Source of the DNA: Laguncularia racemosa
Lineage: Eukaryota > Streptophyta > Magnoliopsida > Myrtales > Combretaceae
Direction: 5' to 3'
Length of the DNA stretch: 64,000 nucleotides
Assembly: GCA_037954665.1 (NCBI GenBank)
Contig: JBBMOL010000038.1
Location: 3,224,001-3,288,000 of the forward strand
In this document: positions 46,582-58,639 of the stretch, piece by piece
Layout of the letters: each line of letters starts with the position of its first letter
Numbering within the stretch: the first letter of the stretch is position 1
Position numbers and translations under genes: made by a program
Notes under the pieces: model-generated
Told to the model about the DNA's origin: nothing
What the model saw: only the letters and a program-made list of their open reading frames with translations
Database searches by the model: none

Positions 46582-46853
46582 GATGAGATCCAAGAAGGCC
46601 AGCAAAAGAAGAGAAGAACATGTGGATGTTGTGGAGGTAGGAAGAAGAATAAGAAATTAGTTGAAATTGAAAGTTATGTTAGGGAGGACGGGTGAACGGT
46701 ATACCGCTTATGATGGTTATAGGGGAAGTATGCTTATCCTTGCCAGATCTTATATAACTCCAAGACATTCAACTTGCTCTACATCAATTACATAACTAAA
46801 TCAAACCTCAAGCTAAGGAGATCAAAGAATTGGATCTAGTGTGACTCAGAGAG

Positions 46854-47819
46854 TTGCTGTGGCCAATCTTCATTAGCAAAAGTCTATTACATGAGATAAA
46901 TGCTCCCCTTATAAAGTTGTTAAGGGAAAACAAATACGTGTTTGCATGGACATACGGGGAAATGCTGAGACTAGATCTTAGTTTAGTGGTGCATATATTA
47001 AATGTTGCCTTGAGAGTTGCACCTGTGAAGCAAACGCAAAGGATTTTCTATCTTGATATCAAGATCTAAATCAAGCAAGAGATTGAAAAGTTACTATGTG
47101 CTAATTTTATCAAGCCAATTGAACATTCTAAGTGATTAGCTAATGTCATACTGATGAGGAAGAAGAATTGCCAAATACGTGTCTATGTTAATTTTTGAGA
47201 TTTGAACAAGGCTTATCTAAAGAATGACTTTCCTTTTCCAAATATTGACACATTGGTGGATACAACTGCAAGGCATGAGTTATTCTCATTCATGGATAGT
47301 TTTGGTGGCTATAACCAAATCAAAATGGCTATCAGAGATGCTAAGCGTGCTGTATTCAAAAAGCTTGTAGGAAATTTTTATTACACTGTCATGCCTTTTG
47401 GACTCAAGAATGCGAGTGTGACTTATCAAAGGGCTATGATAGCCATATTTCATGATATGATGCATGACTTCATGGAGGATTATGTTGATAATATTGTCAT
47501 CAAGTCAAGGAGAGCACTTGATCACTTAGTCTACTTGCAAAATGTTTTTAAATGGTGTCAATTGTATACATTCCGCATGAATCCTCTAAAGTGCATGTTC
47601 GGTGTGGCTTCAGTGAAGTTTCTGGGATTTATGGTCCATAAGAAAGGAATTAATGTTGACCCAGCAAAAATCCAAGCTATACTATCTATGCCATCACCCA
47701 TTACTCTAAAGGAATTGAAAAATTTCATGGGTAAAGTCTCCTACATTAGGAGATTCATGCCAATTAGCAAAGATTTCATATTCTTTGCATCAGCTTATGA
47801 AGAAAGAGATCTCGTTTGA
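46854..47819 (+). pseudogene. Tat reverse transcriptase region
   Basis: The piece 46854-47069 has the N-terminal NKYVFAWTYGEM.. stretch. The frame 47202-47819 then carries LNKAYLKNDFPFPNID, FMDSFGGYNQI, TVMPFGLKNA and the catalytic box as YVDN instead of YVDD, so one of the two catalytic Asp residues is changed. A thumb/connection stretch, VKFLGFMV..GI.VDPAKIQAI, follows. Stops lie between the two pieces. Confidence 0.85.
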
Positions 47820-48660
47820 GTGGAGGGAAATGCATACATTAGCAATCAAGAAGATTCAAAAGATCTTAACCTCCCCTCAAACCATGACAATGCCGATGAA
47901 GGGATTATTATTGATTTTATACCTTACCTCCATCGATAAATCAATTGGGGCTTTACTTACATAAGAAATAAATGGGCCAAAAAGACCAATTTACTATTTA
48001 TGTTAAACCTTTCAATGGAGCAAGGTCAACTACTTAGCTTGCAAAAAACATTGTTTCGCACTGGTATTTGTCTTGTAGAAATTACGACAATATTTCTTAG
48101 CTCATAAAGTCGATCTCATCACGTAATCATGTCCCATTAAGTATTTATTGTCTCAACCAACCTTATTAGGTTGAGTTGCTAAGTGGCTAGTCCTTCTTAG
48201 AGAGTTTGATATCATAGTTCAGTCCCCTAAGGCCATCAAGTCACAAGCCTTAGTTGATATGTTGGCATACTTCCTAAATGCACACGAAAGCCTTATTGTG
48301 GATACTATGCCAATAGAGTTTCATGAGGATTACCTCATGATTAAAGTACAAGGTGAGTGGTCACTTTAGTTTGATAGCTTTATAGGAAGTAAGGGGCGAG
48401 GGGTAAGAATTGTGTTAACCTCACTTGAAGGCCAAGAAATACTGTTGGCATTTAAACTTGATTTCTATTGCACTAACAATGAGATTGAATATGAAGCTTT
48501 GTTGCTAAGCTTGACATCTGCCCAATAGGTGGGAGCAAATCGACTATGCATCCAAGGTGACTCTAATTTGATCACCAAATAAGCCAATAGTGAGTTTGGA
48601 CTCAAAGAACTTGCATTAGTGCCCTATAGGGTTACAACGTAGGCTTTAGTGGCAAAATTT
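47820..48660 (+). pseudogene. Tat RNase H and second (archaeal-type) RNase H regions
   Basis: Broken frames at about 47930-48170 match the first RNase H (SIDKSIGALLT, then a PIYYL..FNGARS stretch). At 48350-48660 the second domain shows EGQEILLAFKLDFYCTNNE, IEYEALLLSLTSA and IQGDSNLI, characteristic of the extra archaeal-type RNase H of Tat elements. Several stop codons break both. Confidence 0.75.
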
Positions 48661-48663
48661 TAG

Positions 48664-50325
48664 TTGGTATGTTATAAGCATATGACTTCATTCATAAACA
48701 GATTTGTAGATGCTTTGGTTACATTAGCGTCAAAAGTTCTAATCCAAGATGTAAGTAATGCTTTGGATATTCAATCTATGTCATGTATTGCGTTGAATCT
48801 TGTTGATGAGGATGAAGAAGCACATGATGATTGGAGTATATCACTGAAGGAGCAATTAGCGCATCCGCATGCAACTTTTGTCTTTGCATTAAAAAACTTC
48901 ATTAAAGTTAATGGAGCATTATATTACAAAGGTCTGAAGGGTGTATTATCCCGTTGCATTAGGATGAAGGAAGCTCGCTTGAAGTTAGACAAATACCATA
49001 AGATTTGGTGTGGAGAAAATGGGCCACCCTTATACCATTGCATTCAGCATGTGAGATACTATTGGCCGTTGATGTCCAATGATGCATTCTAAGTACAAGC
49101 AAATTTCTCCAAGTGTTCTAACTTACCTAATGAAAAGGAGTGTAACTTTGTGACTAGTATAGAAGATTGGTGGCATTTGTACATTGACTACTTGAAGAAT
49201 AATACACTAGTTACTAATAGTATGGATGCAAGGCTTGTAAAGAGAAAGGCAAGGAAATATCTTATGCATGAAAACAAATTATACAAGTTTTCGTTAATGG
49301 GAAAACCTCTTAGATGCATCACACCTTCTGAAATAGAAGCGATACTGATTGAGGTACATGCTTGATATAGGCTATTATAGGCCAACTATGGAAGTTGATG
49401 CCTTCAATATTGTTAAAAGATGTGCTATTTGTCAACAACATGGTGATGCCATTTATGCCCCTGCAATTACACTCCACAGCGTAACGACGCCATGGCCCTT
49501 CTATACCTGAGTGTTTGACATGATTAGCTCGATTCACCCACCATAAAGAGGGTGTATTTGGATCTTAGTAGGATTTGAATGCTTTACAAAATGGGTAGAG
49601 GCTACTCCCTTAAAGAAGGCTACGGGACTGGCAATTGTAAGTTTCATGAAGGAGAACATTATATGTAGATTCAGCATTCTAAAGCGCATCTTGTTTGACA
49701 ATAGTACTCATTTCATTAATTCTCACGTATGACAATTGTTGTCTTCTTATGGCATCGATCATGTCAAGTTTACGCCTTACTACCCAAAAGGCAACGATCA
49801 AATATAGGCCACAAATAAGAGTTTGTTAAAGGTGTTGAGTCGTATGGTTCATGATAACTATAAAGAATAGCATGGTAAATTACCATTGGCACTTTGGGCA
49901 TATAAGACATCAAAATGAAAGCCAACCTAATTGACATCTTTCTCTCTAGTATATGGCACTGAGGTGATAGCCCCTATGGAAGTCTTAATCCCCTCTGCAT
50001 GTTTAGCTATCAATGTCGAGCTTGAACCAAATACCTTGCATATGTTAGGCAAGACATTGCTAAACATAAGTTGATTCATTATTAGTAGAAACTAAGCATA
50101 GCTTATAATTGTTAAGTGAAAAGAAGATCATTTCAATAGGGCGACATACTTTAAGTAGCAGATCATATGCACTGAGGTATTCTAACGCTGAAGTTTACAT
50201 CTAAGTGGGAAGGACCTTTTATTGTTGAAAAGGTTCACGATAGTGGTTATTGTAAGCTCCATAATCCAAAGACAGATGCTATCATTACTCCTATTAACTT
50301 TCAATACATAAAAAAGTTTCACCTA
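48664..50325 (+). pseudogene. Tat integrase region
   Basis: After a linker with FVDALVTLAS, the frame 48664-49092 ends with an H..YYWPLM stretch. The frame 49150-49365 has KRKARKYLMHENKLYKFS and LRCITPSEIEAILIEVHA, followed by CAICQQHGDA in another frame. Together these form the His/Cys zinc-binding part. Downstream, in broken frames, TPWPF, WVEATPLKKA and a FFN(D)..H-like core can be read to 49990, and the C-terminal GPF(I)VEKV..GYCKLHNP near 50211-50270. There are many stops. Confidence 0.75.
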
Positions 50326-51090
50326 TAACAAGTGAAATGTACACAAGGAGCAAATTAATGAGAATGTGACTCAAGTCATGTGAGCTTGCTTTTGACATGT
50401 TTACTTTTGCATTGATGCCTTATTTGTTGTTGCTACAAGGATATAAACTTAATTCCTTAGCATACATCATATGTGTGTGTGTGTGTGTGTGCGTATTACA
50501 AAGGGACAAATAATATGGTACAACATTGCTACCACTTGGTAGGAGATTTATCTCCTAAACGTGTAATGCTTTATGGTTTATTTCATGTTGGCTGGTAAGA
50601 GTACTATCTCCTTAAGCGCATGACATAATACTTTTCATATGTATATACCAATATTACCAACTAACATGTTACTCGACGATTTCATGGTTGGCTTATTAAG
50701 TAGTGGTTAATGTCCCCTTAACTTGGAATGTAATAGTTTCTATCATAGCTATGTGCATTGTTCATCTTATAGAAAAAAGAGTTTGTCGCTTGCAAATGGT
50801 ACTCTTTCATTGTGTGACATGCTCTTAAGTGGTTTAATAGTTTTTAAGAAAATCATATCAACTTTACCACTCCTATCTCATGAACTTCCTACTTGGTGGA
50901 TATTATACCTCTTAAGCACACAATTATATCAATCTACATTACTATAAGAAAATAAACACATCATGAGTCAAGATCTACTAGAGTAATGATCACATTCTCA
51001 CAACAATCTAAGCATCAAAGCTTAACCCTACAGTAGAACTAGTATCAGCATCATTAAGCTATCTCTTTATTTTATGATTGATCTCTTCAA
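50326..51090. other. Tat spacer after integrase
   Basis: No ORF of known family. A (TG)n run lies at 50472-50491. Three related stretches (about 50520, 50585 and 50700) carry TTGGTAGGAGA / TGGCTGGTAAGAG..CTCC(T)TAA words, suggesting a weak tandem repeat. Confidence 0.4.
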
Positions 51091-51091
51091 G

Positions 51092-54000
51092 TTAAGCCAT
51101 AACACTTTCATGACGTTGTGTTAACGAGCGACAACCCAATATTTTTTGTGCTTTGGCGACCATGGGCTCTATGCTGCAAATCTTGAACCTTAAGGCGCGA
51201 GCTCCATCAATACTAGCCATTAAAAGTTCTAATTCCACTTCAAATAATGAATCCCATGATCTACTTAAGAGCGCGATAGCACGACCAAGCATTGATGTCA
51301 TGGCATTGGTCACTTTTGACTGTCCACAAATTGACTTAGACCAAAAAGTTTCCTTCCCTTGCATATAAATGTTCTAATGGTTGCACAAGATGGGAACCAA
51401 CAATGAAACCATGAAATGGAGTAGTTCTCTCAGATACAATTGTTAATACACTTGTGTTTCCCTTCTTGCCTTGTTGTGATGCCTCAATAACTTGGGGGGG
51501 GGGGGGGGGGGGGTGTTGGGATGAGCACACATTAAGATGGATTATAGGCGAGGAAGCATGACTCAAGAGAGGGGGAATGTCGCTGACCCTGATGACAATA
51601 GTCGAAGCACCTCTAGGTACAACATCTATCTTATCACCATAAAGCCTTGTGGCCAATAAGACATTTGCATATGCCTAGATTATGCTCTCTTCTAAGTGGA
51701 CATCATCTATGCTATTAAACACATATGGGGCTCAATCATTGCTAATGTTATCTTCATCAATTTGAATTGTGGGGTTTGTTTCATTCCTTCAAATTTTCTC
51801 TTAATCATCATCAACGTGCACTAGGGAATCATTCTTATTGTTATCACCAGGCTCTAGGGAGTTCTCAAAGTCAACCAATTCAACATCTTCTTCCCCTTTG
51901 CTCCAAGTTGTAGTAATTACGGGATAATTTTTTATTTGAAGTGTTTTGCCCATACCATATCAACTTGAAAAAGGGCAACTGAGACCTAGATTAGATCTTG
52001 ATGTAGTAACACCCTTGGAAGTACTGATAGCTGTGCTATCGGGATTATTTCTTTTTTACTTTTTCCCCAGTTGAAACAGCTATTGTATCATCCCCCCTCT
52101 CATCTTATAGGAAAGCAAAAATGAAGATAAGTATAGGCAATATGTTAAGAAAGATTAATAATAATAATGATAAAATAGACAAAGAAAAAGTGTCATTAAG
52201 TCTAATACCTCATGAATATGTGAGCATTTGATTCACCTAATGGGAGGTGCTGAAGATGTCACATTATCACTTTAAATGCTACCAAATGATCTCTTCTCTT
52301 CAAGAATCCAAAAGGGAATCTCATATTTGTAAATAGATGATTTTAGAAAATCATCACTTACTGTTGTAAACACATATTTCTTAAACTCCTCTAAACAATT
52401 CGTCCAATACGTCAACCATCCATTAGAAATAACCCCAAAATGCTTTATGAAGGGAAAGAACATCAACCTAATAGCTAGATGGATATCCCTAAAGCTTTCA
52501 AGATGAAGAGCTTTACAACAAGCATCAAAGTCCTCAACAATTTTTATAATATGAGGCACACCTTGATCAAATCCAAACTCTCGTGCAATGCGATGAGGTA
52601 AATATGCCATAATACTACGCTTGAGGAAACAATGGAAAGAATCACACCAATCATGAAGTGTAAGGAGACTTCTAAGTGTGCACCAAATTATGAATCATGC
52701 ATTAGCTTGAGATAGCTTATCACAAGCCTCTATTAAAGTCACCAAATCTTCGGGACCCAAGGGGTAAAAATCTAGACACCATTCATATCCAGCTAGTTGA
52801 TGCGTATAAGGTTGGAAAATGAAGTCACGAACAGAATTTATAATTCTAAAAAGTGAGCTCATAGGTTTTCTATCGACCCATGCCCAAGCACGAGGTTCAA
52901 TAGGATCTGATTGATTTAGAGAAGGACCAAAATACTTCTTATAACATTTACATAAGAATAGTTGTAGGAATACCAAGTCGGTGTGTGACACCACAATGTA
53001 TCGCCCCTTGGAATGCATCGATGCCTCATGATAAATATCTAGGTGACAATATAAAGAACTAAGATAAAAAAGGCTTAGAGTAAAACACTCCCTAAGTTTA
53101 ATACAAATAGCTAAGTGAAATTGCTGAGGATCAATGCCTTTCTCTGGTCCACTAGGGAAAACGTACAAAGATAACCAATAAGCTAGAAAAGCCTCAAGTT
53201 TGTGCTTGCAATAATATATATATAATATAATATAAGTCAAAGATGTCAAACCAATGATAGTTTTGATACAAAAAAGAAAAATGATAATAAATAAATAAAA
53301 TACTTACTTGCACTTGTAGCCAGGCCTTGAGGTCTTAATACCAATTGATTTCTCCTATGCAAAGAAGTATTTGATCCATGTACCAAAGATGGAGCATTTA
53401 CAACTATCTATTGCTAATTGTATGTCTTTCTTTAACAATTTCAATAACTTCTGATCCTTCTCAAAAACTTGTTCAGTAACAATGTCAGTTAACCTAAAGT
53501 CATGAAAATTTGGGAGCATGGATACGTCTTCTAGAGTCAAAGTTATCTCGCCCCATGAGGTCACAATAAAGTATGAGTCTTGGTACTCCAACGTGATATA
53601 ATTGCTCACCATATTTCCGTGTCAGTTGGACTTTGGTTGATCATACGAAGGAAGTTTAAACAAGAAGAGACTAATATGGAATAGTAAACTCCAGCTTTCT
53701 TTAAGATGGATGGATATGTTGAGTTTCTAATAGTATGGTGTACCCAATCATGTAAAAGCCTTAATAATTGTTTTGGGAAAGCAAAATGAGTCTCTAACAA
53801 TGGAAGTTCTTTTCTTTCATTTCTGAAGTGTAGCACCAAGCTCCTATCTATATGAACTCTATCTCCTGCCCATGGCTTATACTTTATGAAACGTAATTCA
53901 CCATCTTTACGTAGATGGGCATCTAGTTCACATTTCTTTATATCTGTCCAAAAGAAATCTTTCGAAATCTTAGTGTCAAGCCATTTATCCTAAGATGAAA
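51092..54000 (-). pseudogene. Antisense plant mobile domain (PMD/aminotransferase-like) gene inside the Tat element
   Basis: Read on the minus strand, 54000 to 53355 gives WLDTKISKDFFW, KYKPWAGDRVHI and TSWGEITLTLEDVSMLPNF, the PMD hallmark. The canonical intron 53205-53307 (GTAAGT..TTGCAAG) joins in frame to HKLEAFLAYWLSLYVFPSG. The frame to 52695 adds PQQFHLAI, YLSSLYCHLDIY and YEWCLDFYPLGPEDLV. The piece 52610-52272 has YLPHRIAREFGFDQGVP. A frameshift separates 53606-53839 from 53355-53612 and a stop lies at about 52692. Less certain C-terminal pieces are 51656-51336 (Pro run from the 20-G tract) and 51364-51092 (helical). PMD proteins (MAIN, MAIL1 and relatives) act in gene and transposon silencing, and PMD copies are common in plant transposons. 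Confidence 0.75.
51494..51513 (+). repeat. Run of 20 G
   Basis: A homopolymer of 20 G within the antisense PMD region, where it reads as poly-Pro on the minus strand. Such a run is unusual in this AT-rich DNA and is prone to sequencing or assembly error. Confidence 0.9.
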
Positions 54001-57000
54001 GTATTGTTGGTACACGTTTGTCACTATATGATAGTAGTTATCCGACATTGCTATTGTGAGATCGGCTTTTCTCAGTGTCTTTCCCCATCTTCAAATTAAA
54101 ATTGCAAATTTTTGATCTTCAAAAGTGGTAGCAATGACTATACGCAATTGCTACCACTTGGGAGAGGAGAATGAGATGAAGTTGGAAGCAATCTCGCTAG
54201 CTTGATGATGTGACACCCAACTTGCAAAATACAAGAAACTGAAAATAAGTTAGTTCCATTAAATAGTAAGATGGAATGCATGTCATAAATCTAGTATGTG
54301 TACATCTACATATCTATGTGAAATAGATGTGCAATAGGAATGTGAAGTGCTTTATTTTAGTAAAATGGCAATCGGTTATATGAAGTTAAGATAGAATGAG
54401 TAGATTGAAAGAGATTATGCATGTGGATTAATTGATTGAGCACATTGAACGAGAAGAAGAAATTAGCAAAATGAAATACACATATAGTATTAAAAAAAAG
54501 AAAGTAAGCCCATTGATGTCAATTCTATGACTTAAGTGGTGGTTTAACTTCTTCTATATGCAATATGTAACCTGTGTGTTTTTCCAAATTCCATTTGTGT
54601 GGGACTTTCTTTGCTAATCTGGTCGATTAAATGCGAGTTTCTTAGATTTAGCACAATTGCGTACATGAGCCCCTCCACGCTTCTTTCCATTTTGTGGCAT
54701 TGTATAATTAGTCCCAAGAAAACTATTGATCGTGTGCTTCCTCTGTCCCTCACTGTAACTCCTAATATCACTAGGAGGAGACACCGGAACAACATTAGAA
54801 CTCAAAGAGGAAATTCTCCTCTATAGCCCTAGCTTCGACAAAATATTTCCTATAAACATTGATAGAAGATATTGATCGTAAAAGACCTGCTGTAGCCTCA
54901 CTTACCAAGCTTGACTTTGACTTTAGAAGAGTGACAGTTAAATTTAGGCATCCATGGAATTGCATGATGGGTCCTTTCGATAAGAACCTCCTAGACTTGC
55001 CCATTCCTTGTGAAATTAAACATTTGGTTGCCCCCTTCGGTCCAGTAAACTCTATTGGTATAGTTGGTGCCATAAAAGCAACCACCAAGAGTAGCACGTC
55101 ACCCACAACAACAATACAACACGATACCTTGTCTTCTTTGACGTCCATTACAGGGTTTAGCTACTAGTACCACGGAATTTCACTTTAGCCAGTTAGACTT
55201 TGTGTTGATGACGAGCAAAATGTGACAACAACGCATTTGGCTTGACACAATTTGAGCTCAATCCAGCCAATTAGAAAATCGTGATGACGAGCGAAACGTG
55301 ACAGCAACACACTCGGCTTGACACGATTCAATTCAACCCTCGTGGTTGCTCTTTGTCAACTGCCCGAAAGCCAAGTTGGCTGCGAAACTCATATGATAGG
55401 CCAAAAAGGAATAAAATTCTTGGGGAGCAGTGATTGCAGGGTATAGTTATAGTGATGATCTAAAAAAAAATAAAATTGAGAAAGAAATATGGAAGACGCT
55501 ATGGCAATGAATGACAACCCCAAAGTACAGGGTCTACGTGTGATAGGTTTAAGTTTTAGTGAATGTGTCTATTCATTTATGTTGAAAATTTACACCCCTT
55601 AGCAGAATTCGCTGAATTGCCATGCCTTGAAGTTTCTGAAGAGGGTAAACACTATAAGGAGATGTTCGGTTGCCCGATCTTTGTGCCCTTTGGTATTAGG
55701 GAAATTCGGATGAACTTTGGTCTGCTCTTGGTAACGTATGTACGAATATAGTAGGTTGAGGTGAACTGTGGAAAAAAGTAGATGGTATAGGAAAGAAGAC
55801 AACTTTATCTATTCTTCTCAAGTTACTAGAAAAACCATGGTCTATTAAAGCACCTGTCTACACTAATGGAGGACCAAAAGGAATTGAGTTGGTTGCTTCA
55901 ACTGGCACATAACATGTGGCATCTATTGCCAATGCCTACTGGAGTTGCTCGTGTTTCCTCTCCTTGCAAGTCTAACTACTCTCTCTATGATACAATGGTT
56001 AGGAGAAGGAAGGTTCAGTATGCGGGCTTCTAAGTAGTGTATTGCTCTGTTTCATTGCTTGAGTGAAATTATGAGATTGTTTGGGGGAAATACTGCTTAC
56101 GAGATTTTTCCTATTAAGAAGATGAAATCAAATTAATAAGTTGAAATGCGTGTGACGAGCACAATTTTTTACGAATAACAACGTATGCTAAATAGACAAC
56201 TCCACGAATGGCGTCTGTAATCATAAGTAGTCTAGTTGAAGAGGCAAGTGCAAAAGCGGACATGAATTCCAGAAGCACATAACTGTCCATGCCATACATG
56301 TTTATGTGTCTAAGGAAAGTTGGAAAAGTTTATTTTTAAGGCTAATTAAGCATCATCTATGTCCAGGGAAAGATAAATGAAGTGCATCTTTACTAGCAAT
56401 TAATTGGAAACCAGCACTTGTATATATGTCTTGATCCAACCAAACAGAATGACAGAATAAAAGCCACCTGTCCAATTTTCACTTCATGCATATATCTAAT
56501 GTTACAACAATAACAATAATAAGGGCATAGTTATGAGGAAGATAAGAGCATAAACCAATATCTACGCATGTCTTGAAGCTTCACAACCAATCGATTGTTG
56601 GGAGCAGAGTTGGATGGAAGAATGACGAGATGTGGATACATCAGGGAAAAAAAAAAAAGTGAGTGCGAAATAAAAGAAAGACAATAAAAATGTGCGGAAT
56701 TTGCGGTGAATACCTTTCTTTGACTTGTCAAACTTTATCCAATAGATTTGATGACTACAACACTACTCTTCATCAACTTCATCCAATTTTACTGCTACTT
56801 TGAAACTTTGGATTACTTGAACGACAACCTTTGTCTTCAAGGCCTAGTCTTCTCTTCAGTAGCGCCGCTTCAAGCTGTGGTCTCCTTCAGGGTCAGGTTA
56901 TTCGATTGACTATGACCTCATTGTGTTACTGGTCTTATGACTTCAAAAAAAAGGGAGAGAGAGAGTGAACAGAAGATTAAAGAATGAGCACTTGAAAAGA

Positions 57001-57189
57001 AGATGAGAATGCAAATGAGTTCGGTGGGCTAAGAAGATAAAGATGAATGAGGAGGAAGGAGGTTGCTAGGTAAAATGCGAATGGCGTGTGCAATCTGGTA
57101 CCCAGTCCTAGAAAAGCAGTTACAAAAAATATCTCTCAAGCTTGTTAGGTGCTTTGTAGGAAGTGACGCCTAGCCTGAAATCATGTGCT
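54001..57189. other. Extra sequence of the Tat element, unassigned
   Basis: Several frames overlap on both strands (54599-54826, 54795-55148, 54859-55167, 55563-55751, 56114-56299), none with a recognised domain. The stretch 55195-55350 has a repeated word, TGACGAGC(A/G)AAA.GTGACA(A/G)CAAC.CA, about 100 bp apart. It could hold further captured host sequence, but no gene can be supported. Confidence 0.4.
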
Positions 57190-57429
57190 GGAATTGAGCG
57201 GTATGTTAATATTTCGAGTGGAGTTACAAAATTCATAATATATTACGAAAGACTGAGTTGAGTCTACTCTAGCTATCACTACATCATTTGCCTCATTTTT
57301 AAATGTCAAATTTGTGTGTTTTCATGGCCTACCAAGCTGTGAGTAAGAAATGATCTTCAATTAGAAGGGGCTATTATGTTACTCATTTCTATCTAGGTAC
57401 TTGCTTTCTAACCTTACATCTTTCTTGTT

Positions 57430-57582
57430 TGAAATAAGAAGCAAGAATATTTTGATAAAGATGTTCCTCGGTAATATCATCATGACTCTCAAAGTCATGC
57501 GTGATCACAATACCAAACCAAATATGATGAATAGTGGGTCCTAAGCTACGCCTTAGCTAAACCTAGGAAATCTTAATGCCAT
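57430..57582 (-). pseudogene. psaB: Plastid psaB 5' end in nuclear DNA (NUPT)
   Basis: On the minus strand the start codon is at 57582, followed by MALRFPRFS-like sequence, then RIWFGI-like, THDFESHDDITEE-like and YQNILAS-like stretches, the N terminus of photosystem I P700 apoprotein A2. Similarity fades near 57430, about 50 codons in. There are substitutions and an early stop relative to plastid psaB. It is a decayed copy, not expressed as PsaB. Confidence 0.85.
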
Positions 57583-57607
57583 AATGCCTTTCAAATCCCC
57601 CTAACCA

Positions 57608-57975
57608 TCATCCTACTGCAATAATTCTTGCTAAGAAGAATGCTTATGTTGTGGCAATTCCACTTAGAAGGTAATGGGTAACTCCTACAGCACGTCCTTG
57701 TATAATGCTCAAAGCTCTAGGTTGAGTAGCATGAGCAACTTTTAATTTATTATGAGCCCAAACAATGGATTCAATAAGTTCTTACCAATAACCACACCCC
57801 CTGAATAGAAACATTAAACTAAAAGCCCATACAAAATGAGCACCTAGGAAAAAAAAAGTCCATATGGAGATAATGAAGAACCACAAGACTGAATTACTTG
57901 GGATGCTTGTGCCCATAAGAAATCACAAAGCGAACCATTAATAGTGATGGAACTTTGCACAAAGTTTCCTCTCAC
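57608..57975 (-). pseudogene. psaA: Plastid psaA 3' end in nuclear DNA (NUPT)
   Basis: On the minus strand it reads NFVQSSITINGSLCDFLWAQ and, after substitutions and small indels, GCGYW.., the QPRALSI(I)QGRAVGVTHYLL stretch and LARIIAVG followed by the stop at 57608-57610. This is the C-terminal 120 or so residues of photosystem I P700 apoprotein A1. The psaA stop and psaB ATG are 25 nt apart, as in the plastid psaA-psaB-rps14 unit, so the fragment came as one piece. Frameshifts are present. Confidence 0.88.
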
Positions 57976-58009
57976 AAAAAAAAAAAAAAATTAACATACC
58001 GCTCAATTC

Positions 58010-58639
58010 AAGATCCCTTACAATTGTTGATTACTTTAAATGATCAAGTTGTGCCTTTACGCTTTTAAGACTGTCACACTGGCACATTGTTGTCCCGACG
58101 CTTGTTAATAGTTTAGGCTCTTGCATCTTAGGCCTTTTGGTGCATATTCTCCAACTATTGCAATCTTAGACATCAAAGTCCACTACATTTCATTGTTGTG
58201 TATTAATATGTTGGGCTAATCTTGCTCATCTAGCAACTATCATATGTTGCCAGTATCACATTTTAAGAACTTAGTGGGCGATTTCCTAATATGTCATTAT
58301 TGGCTCCCTAATCAATTAATCACCCAAGTCTAATGTTATTACTAAGAAATTCTGCTCTCTATTCCTCTCAAGTGATATCATAACTCGATCTTAGGCAATA
58401 TTTATTTTTTACTGGCTAAAGGCAACATGCATAATTAAATAGTGTTGCAAGCATGCACATTGAGAGAAAAATCTAAATTATATGTAGCATCGTTGCCAAG
58501 CTCTTTTAATATGAATCGTGCAAATGTGTATACGACAACAAGCGCACATGTACTAAGTAATTTCTTAGCCATTACAAAAGCCTATGTGATGCCTAACCCT
58601 CTTCAACTTTATTCAGAAAACTTTGGTCAAGAGGCAAAA
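58010..58639. other. Tat 3' spacer up to the polypurine tract
   Basis: No gene seen. The frame at 58442-58663 runs into the LTR. The purine-rich AAGAGGCAAAA (58629-58639) abuts the 3' LTR and is the likely polypurine tract. Confidence 0.5.

Larger units (their letters stand above)
57191..58009. repeat. 20-bp perfect inverted repeat enclosing plastid-derived DNA
   Basis: The left arm is 57191-57210 (GAATTGAGCGGTATGTTAAT) and the right arm its exact reverse complement at 57990-58009. The psaB-psaA fragment and an A(17) run lie between them. The arms are not an obvious part of psaA or psaB. Confidence 0.8.

Noticed and set aside
57430..57975. Possibility that psaA-psaB sequence means a plastid contig
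   Set aside because: Only about 520 bp is plastid-like, it is diverged with frameshifts, and both sides are nuclear retrotransposon sequence.
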